A stretch of DNA of 64,000 bases from Kiritimatiellia bacterium. GTDB lineage: Bacteria > Verrucomicrobiota > Kiritimatiellia > JAFGHX01. Where the stretch lies: positions 1 to 64,000 of the forward strand of contig JAFGHX010000369.1 in NCBI GenBank assembly GCA_016929905.1, given 5' to 3'. A model generated the notes under the pieces. That model ran no database searches. It was not told the origin of the DNA and saw only the letters and a program-made list of their open reading frames with translations. This document shows positions 19,747-27,780 of this stretch, piece by piece. A program made the translations under genes and the position numbers. The first letter of the stretch is position 1, and the number at the start of each line of letters is the position of its first letter.

Positions 19747-19760
19747 CTAAATCGATTTAG
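19747..19760. promoter_or_regulatory. Perfect 14-bp palindrome CTAAATCGATTTAG, LacI-type operator candidate
   Basis: Perfect dyad with central CG, about 115 bp upstream of the lacI start at 19632. Confidence 0.55.
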
Positions 19761-20082
19761 GTTATACTGGCGAACGAGAAGGAGGTCGTCAATGCAGAAA
19801 ATCGGCGGCGGACTGGCCGCCAAGCCTAACGCCCGCATGGGCGTGCCCGGATAGAGGCTGTTCTGCGGGCCCAGCACCTTCTCTGCAATCGACGCGCGGT
19901 GTCTTGATGCCGATGTCGAACCCTTCGATCGTCAGGCGGCGCAACATGCCAGGGCCTCCCCAGGCCTGCCGCGACCTCCCCCGGCGCGACGGCGCCGAAA
20001 CCGCCCCGCCTGAACTTGACAAACCCCAGACAAGATCACGAAGGATCTCGCGCTCCCTTCGGCGTTTCGCCAAAGGCGCCTA

Positions 20083-20112
20083 TTGACACTCCCCTCCCCA
20101 GAGAACTAGGAT
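20083..20112 (+). promoter_or_regulatory. Sigma70-like promoter retained from a deleted lacI cassette
   Basis: TTGACA (20083-20088), 18-bp spacer, TAGGAT (20107-20112); flanks align with 10320-10380. Confidence 0.5.
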
Positions 20113-20142
20113 TGGGATATCAAACTTTGAAAGGTTTTAATA

Positions 20143-20250
20143 TTGACGAAGGGCAGACTGCAACATGTTGCGGTTGCGCGGCAGGGACGTCGCGTTCCGG
20201 AGGATCTGTCGATCAGGGTTCATCCCCCGCAAGAAGGAGCATGGATATGA
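20143..20250 (+). pseudogene. Internally deleted lacI remnant, 35-aa leader ORF MTKGRLQHVAVARQGRRVPEDLSIRVHPPQEGAWI
   Basis: First 10 codons match lacI 10384 (MTKVTLQHVA), then jumps in frame to the ARQGLRVPEDLSIVVHHP region (about 11163-11222); TGA overlaps downstream ATG. Confidence 0.8.
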
Positions 20251-23200
20251 AGCGGCCGATTATCGCCGTACTGGCGCTGGCATGCGGCCTGCCGGCAACA
20301 ATCACGAACGGCGCGCGGGCCGCGAAGCCGGCCGGCAACCTTCTCCCGAACGCGAGTTTCGAACACGGTTCAGCCCCCAGGCCGATCTGCACGCCCATCG
20401 GCGCGGACCACGAGAACGGGGCGCCCAGGCGTCGGTTCGCGGCCGACGCGGCGCACGGGAACCGATGTCTGGCCCTGGAGGACAACACACCGTACTTCTG
20501 GGAAGTGCAGGCGTTCCGCGCCGCGCCGATCGTCTTCTCGATCTACCTCAAAGGCGAGCCCGGGCAGAGGGCCTTGCTCGGTCTGGAACCCGTGTTCTTC
20601 GGCCCGCACGGTGGGGCCAGGCCTGCGGGAACGCAGGCGAAGACGATCGCGCTCTCCGGCGCATGGACGCGGTACGAACTGGCGGCCGCCCCGGAAGTGA
20701 AGAAGGGGGTCGACATGTCGCTCTACCGCGCCTGGGTTCAAACGCCCGAGGGTCGCACGCTCTTCGTCGACGCCGCCCAGCTCGAGACCGGGACCGACAA
20801 GGCGACCGCATTCGCCGACAACCGCCCGGGCGACCCCGATGGCCCCGTCTACAACCGCGGCGATCTCAGGCAGGTCGTGGAGAACGACTTCGTCAAGCGC
20901 GAGACGGAGATCGCCGACTGGTCGAAGAAGCAGTCGAAGACGGGCTCGGTTCCCATTGCCGTCCGCAACCTGACCGAGCCCGGCACGCCCGCCTGGATCG
21001 GCGTACCGTTCCCTCGAGGCGAACTCTACCACCTGGATGACGTCTCGGTCGTCGACGCCGCCGGCAAGCCGGTGCTGTTCCAGGTCGAGGCGTTGGCCCG
21101 TCGCCCCATCGACGGCAGCATCACCTCGCTCCTGGTCGACCTCCAGCCGACCGCCGACCGGTATGTGCTGAAGTACGGCCCGGGCGTCGGCCCGAAGCCC
21201 GCGGCGTCGAACCTCATCCAACCGGCGAACCAGGACCTGCTTCTCCACACCGGCCCGCTTTCAGCCACGGTTTCGCCGACGCGGCTGATCACGGACCTGC
21301 GCGGCGGCAAGGGCGCCATTGCCGCGCCGATCGAGAGCCTGACCCAGGATATTGCCGGAACCGTCTTCACGTCGCGGAACCGGGCGCCCACGCACTTCAG
21401 GGTCGAGCGCAACGGGCCGCTGCGCGCGACCGTCTACGCCTACGGCCGGCACGCGGCGGGCAACGCCGCACTGCTCAACTACGAGCTGCGCATCCATGCA
21501 TTCCGCGGCAAGGACTACCTGATGATCGAGTACGGGTTCGAGAATCAGGAACCGCACCTGAACACGCCGGTCGCCGGCGTGAGCCTGCGGCTGCCGACGG
21601 CGGAGAACGGGACCGTTCGGTTCGAGACGCCTCAAGGCGCGCTGAACGCGGCGGCGCCGGCCGCCCTCACGCAGCTCCGGCAGCGTTACGGGGCCGGGAC
21701 CTGCACGATCTGCCTGGACGAACCGTCCGGAAGCCGGCGTCTGCCGAACCGTTGCGCGACGGGCGTGGTACGCACGGACGGCGCCGCGGTCGCGGTCCGC
21801 GACTTCCCGAATCTGGACCCCAAGGCGATCCGCGTGGGCAAGCGCCACATCGACGTCGAGCTGTGGCCGACGCAGCACGCGCACGTCATCGACCTCACGT
21901 TCGGACTGGCGAGCCAGATATGCATGGTGTACGGGCCCTGGGGGTTGGCCGACGATGGCCTCGCGCTGGCGCAGGCTCGGCCGATCCCGCAGCCGGACCC
22001 GGAATGGGTCGCGCAAAGCGGCGTATTCAGCCGCTACCTGACCGCGGCCGAGACCCGGCCGTACGCGCCGCGTTTCGAGCAGCAGGTGTCCGACACCTTC
22101 GAGAACATGCGCGGCCAGCGTGACATCGCCGGCATCACGGGCATGTTCAACCGCGGTTCGGGCGGCTCGCCGACGTGGTGGATGAACAACGAGACCGAAC
22201 TCGTCCGCGCCGTGTGGCTGCAGTACTTGCGGACCTACGATCCCTATTGGTTTGTCCAGGCCGAACAGCACGCGCTGCACCTGCGCGATATCGACGTGCT
22301 CCACGGGCGGAAGGCCGACATCGGCGGGCGCTCGATGCACGTACACGGCGGGGGCACGCACACCACCTTCAGCCTGCACACCGGCCACTACTGGATTACC
22401 GGGCTCATCTGGCACTACCTCCTCACCGGCGACAAGCGGACGCTGGAGGTCGTGACCGACCTCAGCTCGGTCCTCATGCTCAAGCACACCATGAGCAAGT
22501 ATAAAGGGCGCGAACGCGCCCGGCTCCTGCTGCACCTGGCCGATCTCTACGAATTGACGGGCATCCGCGGCTTCCGCGAAGCCTACACCCGCCACTTCGA
22601 CTACGGGCAACCGACCTCGACCAGCGGCTACTATGCGGGCATCGGCCTGGAATGCGTCCGGCGCTGGTACGAGATGACCGGCGAGCAGCGATTCCTCGAT
22701 CGCTTTCGCGCGGATGCGGAAGAGATCTTCGCCCGGCGCGCCGCGAAGTTCGCCGCGCTCGCGAGCCCGCTCGAAAACCCGATCCAGCCGGGCCAGGGCA
22801 GGACCTGGACCGTCTTCTCGGCCGCGGCCGGGGCGAGCGCGCTGTTGAACGACCGCAAGCACCTGGAAGCGATCCGGGGCTACATGCCCTGGATGTGCAC
22901 CCATGCGTCGGCCGTGGACTTCAACCTGACCCGCGGCGCCGAGTTCTTCCACGCCGCGCGGATGTTCGGCGTGAAGGAGTGCGAGAACATGCCGCGGCAT
23001 CTGCTCGGGCTCTATCCGTTCAGCGGGACGGTCACGGGCGGCTGCCTCAAGCTCCCCGACGGCGTGAATCGGCGGACGGCGCGGATCGGGTCCGACGGCG
23101 CCGCGCCGTTGACCGTGGACATCTACCGGCTGAGCCAGTTCCGGCACAAGGGCGAGACGCCCGAGCTGGACTTCACGCTTACCGCACCCGACGGCGCCGT

Positions 23201-23738
23201 GGTGGCGCGTGAGACCGTCGCGGGCGCGCTCCACGGCCAGCTTCGCCGGCTGCGGATCGGCGCGCCGCAAGAAGGCTTCTACCTGCTCGACGTCGCCATG
23301 CGCCGGAACTGCTGGGCGGCGGTGTCGACCTCCACGCCCGGGGCGCAACTCAGCGCGGAACCGGCCTACTGCTTCCGCACGAGCGGTGGCGGGCTCAATG
23401 CGTCCCGCTTCTCCGCGCGCGCGCCGGCGAGCGGCAAGCTGCGCGCGAAGTTGATGTGGCGTACTGCCGGCGGCCGGGGCGGGCAGACGGTCGGCATACG
23501 CGTGAGCGCGCCGAACGGCGAACTGATCGGCCAGCGGCGCTGGGCCGTCCCCATGGGAACCGTCTGGGATCGGGACACGCTGAGCCTCCAACCCATCGCC
23601 GACAGCTTCGCATTCGACATCCCCGCCCGATACCGGGGCAAGACCATCCATCTGACCGTTACCGCCGCCAAATGGGTCGCCTTCCAGTTCGAGGGGCTGG
23701 ACGAACCCTGGCTCACACCCGGCCACGTCACCGAATAG
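20247..23738 (+). CDS. Large secreted PcRGLX/YetA-like (PL26-like) exo-rhamnogalacturonan-lyase-family protein with N-terminal CBM-like module
   Basis: Signal peptide; PIAVRNLTEPGTPAWIGVPFPRGELYHLDDVSVVDAAGKPVLFQVEALARRPIDGSITSLLVDLQ is typical of the RIFT-barrel N-domain; helical catalytic region LTGDKRTLEVVTDLSSVL. Confidence 0.65.
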   Translation: MKRPIIAVLALACGLPATITNGARAAKPAGNLLPNASFEHGSAPRPICTPIGADHENGAPRRRFAADAAHGNRCLALEDNTPYFWEVQAFRAAPIVFSIYLKGEPGQRALLGLEPVFFGPHGGARPAGTQAKTIALSGAWTRYELAAAPEVKKGVDMSLYRAWVQTPEGRTLFVDAAQLETGTDKATAFADNRPGDPDGPVYNRGDLRQVVENDFVKRETEIADWSKKQSKTGSVPIAVRNLTEPGTPAWIGVPFPRGELYHLDDVSVVDAAGKPVLFQVEALARRPIDGSITSLLVDLQPTADRYVLKYGPGVGPKPAASNLIQPANQDLLLHTGPLSATVSPTRLITDLRGGKGAIAAPIESLTQDIAGTVFTSRNRAPTHFRVERNGPLRATVYAYGRHAAGNAALLNYELRIHAFRGKDYLMIEYGFENQEPHLNTPVAGVSLRLPTAENGTVRFETPQGALNAAAPAALTQLRQRYGAGTCTICLDEPSGSRRLPNRCATGVVRTDGAAVAVRDFPNLDPKAIRVGKRHIDVELWPTQHAHVIDLTFGLASQICMVYGPWGLADDGLALAQARPIPQPDPEWVAQSGVFSRYLTAAETRPYAPRFEQQVSDTFENMRGQRDIAGITGMFNRGSGGSPTWWMNNETELVRAVWLQYLRTYDPYWFVQAEQHALHLRDIDVLHGRKADIGGRSMHVHGGGTHTTFSLHTGHYWITGLIWHYLLTGDKRTLEVVTDLSSVLMLKHTMSKYKGRERARLLLHLADLYELTGIRGFREAYTRHFDYGQPTSTSGYYAGIGLECVRRWYEMTGEQRFLDRFRADAEEIFARRAAKFAALASPLENPIQPGQGRTWTVFSAAAGASALLNDRKHLEAIRGYMPWMCTHASAVDFNLTRGAEFFHAARMFGVKECENMPRHLLGLYPFSGTVTGGCLKLPDGVNRRTARIGSDGAAPLTVDIYRLSQFRHKGETPELDFTLTAPDGAVVARETVAGALHGQLRRLRIGAPQEGFYLLDVAMRRNCWAAVSTSTPGAQLSAEPAYCFRTSGGGLNASRFSARAPASGKLRAKLMWRTAGGRGGQTVGIRVSAPNGELIGQRRWAVPMGTVWDRDTLSLQPIADSFAFDIPARYRGKTIHLTVTAAKWVAFQFEGLDEPWLTPGHVTE

Positions 23739-24079
23739 AGAAGCCGTCCCATGGATCGCCGAATATGGAGACCACCAGATCCAGAATGGCCCGCGGGCGC
23801 CGCATGGCGGCACCGAGCTTGACTTTGCCGATTTGCCGGGACTTCATGGCCGGGTTTCCATCAGGCGAGCCGCCTGGACTTCCGGTTCGTGTATCCAGAT
23901 TGCGTCCTCGTCAAACAGCTCATGACGCCACCCGCCGGGATCCTTGATGAGGCGAGCGGGCCGAGCCCGCGACCAGGGATTCTCCCAGCCGGGTGCGCTG
24001 CGCACGACGATCTCCACAGGTAATCGTTTTCAGGGGCGCATCGGCACAGTCCGTTGCGAGCCGCGAATTCCTGATGGCG

Positions 24080-25942
24080 TCACGGTCCGCCGGCGCGGTT
24101 GTCCCGGATCACGGCGTTCTTGCCCTTGATGCGGTCCACGACCGTCGCGGTGTTTCCCGTCACGGTGTAGTCTTCCAGGGTACCCCCGCCGGCGCGGTCG
24201 AGCAGGATGCCGGCGGTGGTGGCGCTGCCGGCGGTGACGTTCCGGATGTCGAGCCGGCGGCAGGTTGCCCCTGAGGAGACGGTGTAGAGGATGCCGGTCC
24301 GCGGCGGGTCCGGGTTGCCGCGGATCGTGATGCCGTCGAGCAGCGCCTTGCTGCAGTCGCCCACCAGGACGGCCGGGCCCCGGCTGCCGGCCAGGTCCAG
24401 TTGGACGTTTCTGATGGTGACGCCGGTGCCGCTCCGGACACGGATGGCGGTCGGCTTGCCGAGGTCGCGGATCCGCACGTTCTCGATCGTGACGTCATCG
24501 GTGTAGGAGACGGTGATGGGATAGTGCGGCCACTTTCCGTCCGGGCGCCACCGGCCTTCGCCGACGACGTTGCGGATGACCAGCCCGCAATGCCCCTTGG
24601 GGGTGTTGCCGGCCTTGACCGCGTAAGCGCAGTTCTTGACGGAGACGTCCATGACCGTGATCCGTCGATTCGCCTGCTTCGGCTGGTTGTGATCGCTGAC
24701 GTCCACGCCGTACACGCTCGATTCGGCGTAGACGTTGCTGACGAGGATGTCCTCGCAGCCGTCGGCCACTTCCACCGTGCCGCGGCTTGGCGAGTTGTAG
24801 CCGCGGATGTTCTCGACGCGGACATCCCGGACCGCGCGCCCCCTCTCGCCGGCGCCCTCGATCGAGACGACGTCGCGGTCGATCCGGTAGCCGGCGATGT
24901 TGCGCACGACCCCGTTGCGGCAGTCGCGGCCGCGCCGTGCCGCGGTGACCAGGACGCCGTGCCGCGCGCTGTTGCTGACCGAGCCGTTTTCGATCACGAA
25001 GTCGTCGGCGAGCACGGAGATGAGCGAAGCGCGTCCCTGCTTCGAGACGGACCCGAGATTCCCGACCAGCGTGAAGTCGCTGACCGTGACGCCGTTTGCG
25101 CAGACCAGCAACAGGGGCGTCTGGTCCGCGCCCTCGGCGAGCCGGGCTTTCAGGCCTTTGAGCGTGAGGGGTTTGTCGATGGCGAGCGAGGCGCCGAGCG
25201 TAACGGATTCGGCCCTGTCGACCACGACGGTGCCGTGTGGCGGCGCCGCGTCGATGATCGCCTGGATGTCGCGTTGGCCCACATACATCAACGGAGAGAT
25301 GTCGGTTATGGCTTCCGCCTGGCTCGCCGCGGCGCGTAAGACCGTATCGGCCGGCGGCGCCGTGGCCTTGCGTGCAGCGGGCGGCTCACTCGTGAAATCC
25401 GAGATATCGAGTTCGTAGTTTCCGCCCGCCACGCCGCAGATCTGGATGGTGGCCCGGGTGACCGGCGCGCCGGGCGTCTTCACCGCGGACTCGAAGGTGG
25501 AGGCCTCGCCCTTCTTGCCGTAGGGGAAGGCGAGGGTCCGCCATTTCGCGCCGGCCACATGGAAGTAGACATGATGCGAGACGCGGCGGTTCTTGTCATC
25601 CGTGAAGCTGCAACGCAGGTAGGGCAGGTCGGGCGACTTCGGACGAACCTGCAGATAGAACGTCTTGCCCGTCGGCGCCTGGGCTGGAAACGTCCACGAC
25701 ACGTTCACGCCGGCATTCTGGCCCGTGCTCATGAATTTCACGTTCAGCACCGGCCGGCCGGTTGGCCCGACTTCCGGCAGGCGGGTGGCGCGGATTTTCG
25801 CGCCGCCATAGTACGCTTTGACCTGGTAGGCGGTCTCATCGGTGAAATCCTGGTCCGGCGTCGTGGCCGCCAACGCCGGAACGGCCGACAGCACCAACGC
25901 CGCCGCACAACTCGCCACATGCCTCGCGACCTTCCGATTCAT
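24080..25942 (-). CDS. Secreted right-handed parallel beta-helix protein with N-terminal jelly-roll-like module
   Basis: MNRKVARHVASCAAALVLSAVPALA signal; N-module PDQDFTDETAYQVKAYYGGAKI...; rungs VRDVRVENIRGYNSPSRGTVEV, VTIENVRIRDLG. Confidence 0.75.
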   Translation of the reverse strand: MNRKVARHVASCAAALVLSAVPALAATTPDQDFTDETAYQVKAYYGGAKIRATRLPEVGPTGRPVLNVKFMSTGQNAGVNVSWTFPAQAPTGKTFYLQVRPKSPDLPYLRCSFTDDKNRRVSHHVYFHVAGAKWRTLAFPYGKKGEASTFESAVKTPGAPVTRATIQICGVAGGNYELDISDFTSEPPAARKATAPPADTVLRAAASQAEAITDISPLMYVGQRDIQAIIDAAPPHGTVVVDRAESVTLGASLAIDKPLTLKGLKARLAEGADQTPLLLVCANGVTVSDFTLVGNLGSVSKQGRASLISVLADDFVIENGSVSNSARHGVLVTAARRGRDCRNGVVRNIAGYRIDRDVVSIEGAGERGRAVRDVRVENIRGYNSPSRGTVEVADGCEDILVSNVYAESSVYGVDVSDHNQPKQANRRITVMDVSVKNCAYAVKAGNTPKGHCGLVIRNVVGEGRWRPDGKWPHYPITVSYTDDVTIENVRIRDLGKPTAIRVRSGTGVTIRNVQLDLAGSRGPAVLVGDCSKALLDGITIRGNPDPPRTGILYTVSSGATCRRLDIRNVTAGSATTAGILLDRAGGGTLEDYTVTGNTATVVDRIKGKNAVIRDNRAGGP

Positions 25943-26563
25943 CGTGAATCCTCCCTCGCTGCGTTGCTCGTGAATATCGTGACGTATCCCGCGGACGCGG
26001 CTCGCGAGACGCTCGCCCTCCATTCCGGATGGCCGACGTCCGGTCCTGTTCCGGAGGGCGAGCGTCCTCGCGAGCCGCCCGACGTCGAAGACGAGCCGCG
26101 AGGGCAGGCCGGCCACGAGCGCGACGGGCGCCAGCAGTCCGTTGCCGAACCCGATCGACCGGGCGCAGGGCTTGGCGGAGATGCCGGTGAACACACCGAC
26201 CCCGGCCTGCGCGCCGAAGCCGCCGTCCGGCTCCTGGGTCGCGAGCAGGCGCGTCGCGGTCTGGCGGGCGAAGTCGAGCGCGTCCCCGGCCGCGCCTCGG
26301 AGCAGGAGCCGGTCGCCTCCGACGGGTCCGGCCGGAACATCGCGCAGGCCGCGTGCCAGGATCGCGGGGAACGCGGGGATCGGCTTGGGGAAGTTGTGGA
26401 AATACGCGTGCGGTTCGAACAGCGGGACGGCCTGCGACGGCGCGCCCGCGGCGGCCGGTCTGTCGTCGCGCTGCGCCGGCCACGGAATCGAGGTCAAGGC
26501 CAGGCGCGCGCCGGCCCATTGCCGGGGCAGATCGATCGTCGTCATCCTCATGTCGATGTACTC
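25943..26563 (-). pseudogene. Unidentified coding remnant (MRMTTIDLPRQWAGARLALTSIPW...LLATQEPDGGFG...) running without its own stop into the 25942 gene
   Basis: Frame is open and starts plausibly at 26563, but the 3' part is translation of a palindromic repeat; no family recognised. Confidence 0.3.
25997..26078. repeat. Long inverted repeat (25/26-bp arms, 31-bp spacer) of an interspersed palindromic family
   Basis: GCGGCTCGCGAGACGCTCGCCCTCC / GGAGGGCGAGCGTCCTCGCGAGCCGC; arms differ by one indel. Confidence 0.85.
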
Positions 26564-26611
26564 CTCCGCGCTGTGCGCGGCAACAGCCCGTGCAGCCGGG
26601 GACACCGCCGG

Positions 26612-27775
26612 TCACGTCGTCTCCGTCAATTCCGCAATCGTCACCACCCGGCCGCCCTCCGCAATGGACAGCTGGCCGGCAAAAGCCGGGTACAGGCTTT
26701 CGATTCCGACCTGGCCATCGCAGAATGCCGGGCGCTCCTCCCGCACGCAGCGGCAGAACTCGACATGCTGGTCGAACCCGCCGCTGTGGCCGATCTGGCC
26801 GAACCCGTGAATGGCGGACTGCCGGTCGATGACCGCGGTCTCGTGCGCGCCGCGCGCGTAATCGTAGCGCATCCATTCGAGGCGGCCGTCAACCAACCGC
26901 GTCGTGAGCCGCCCTTCGCTGCCGAGCACCCCGAACGGCAGGCCGAAGTCCGGGGCGAAGAAGCAGAGCCCAAGGTTGGCCTTCGTTCCGTTCTCGTACT
27001 CGACGTTGACCCACGCATGGTCGTAAATCCCCGAACGCGCCACGAGGTCTGCCGGGTACGGCTCGCGAATAACGCCGGTCTCGACCAGGCCCAGGCCGGC
27101 GCCTTTCACCGCCAATTGCCCGCCCATCGCCTGCACGCGCACGGGCTTTGCGCCCAGCATCCAGTTAAACAGATCGAAATGATGACAGTCCTTTTCGACC
27201 AGAGCCCCGCCGCTGCGGGCCGCGTCGTAACGCCACTCGCGCGTGCGGCCGACCGGGAACGGCTGGCGGAACTCGTGGCACCAGGCCATCAGCGGCACCC
27301 CGATCTTGCCCGCGCGGATCATCTCCGCCATGGTCCGGAACAACGGCGAGTAGCGGTAGACCAGCCCGATCTGCAGAATTCGCCCGCTCGCCCGCCACGC
27401 GTCGACCAGTTGCCGGCTGCGCGCCAGGGAGACTTCCAGCGGTTTCTCGCACAGCACGTGCTTGCCGGCGGCAAAAGCATCCCGCACGATCTCGAGGTGG
27501 CGGTCGTTCGGCGTCGAGACGACGACCGCTTCGATCTCGTCCATGTCCAACAACGCCCGGTAGTCCGTGACCACGCGCACGGCGGCGGGATCGGGCAGAT
27601 GCTTGAGCAGGGCCCGGATGTTCGCCTCGTTGATGTCGCAGACGGCGACGGTCTCGACCAGGCCCGACTGCTGCACGTAGTTCATGGCGTGCACCTGGCC
27701 CATGTCGCCGCAGCCGATCAGCCCGTAACGCACCGGCCGCGGCGGGGCGCTGTCCTGTCTCTCAGCGGCTTGCAT
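26612..27775 (-). CDS. Gfo/Idh/MocA family oxidoreductase
   Basis: RYGLIGCGDMGQVHAMNY Rossmann motif; GKHVLCEKPLEVS EKP motif. Confidence 0.9.
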   Translation of the reverse strand: MQAAERQDSAPPRPVRYGLIGCGDMGQVHAMNYVQQSGLVETVAVCDINEANIRALLKHLPDPAAVRVVTDYRALLDMDEIEAVVVSTPNDRHLEIVRDAFAAGKHVLCEKPLEVSLARSRQLVDAWRASGRILQIGLVYRYSPLFRTMAEMIRAGKIGVPLMAWCHEFRQPFPVGRTREWRYDAARSGGALVEKDCHHFDLFNWMLGAKPVRVQAMGGQLAVKGAGLGLVETGVIREPYPADLVARSGIYDHAWVNVEYENGTKANLGLCFFAPDFGLPFGVLGSEGRLTTRLVDGRLEWMRYDYARGAHETAVIDRQSAIHGFGQIGHSGGFDQHVEFCRCVREERPAFCDGQVGIESLYPAFAGQLSIAEGGRVVTIAELTETT

Positions 27776-27780
27776 CGTCT

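Noticed and set aside
19789-20078. Possible small gene remnants between the two lacI-related loci
   Set aside because: Short peptides (e.g. MQKIGGGLAAKPNARMGVPG; MLRRLTIEGFDIGIKTPRVDC) look vaguely coding but match no family I recognise
21261-23813. 850-aa minus-strand ORF
   Set aside because: Antisense shadow of the PcRGLX/YetA-like gene; composition typical of third-position GC effect
23739-24079. Possible minus-strand fragments (MKSRQIGKVKLGAAMRRPRAILDLVVSIFGDPW; PGWENPWSRARPARLIKDPGGWRHELFDEDAIWIHEPEVQAARLM)
   Set aside because: Look like pieces of real proteins but in different frames and unidentifiable; BLASTX would decide
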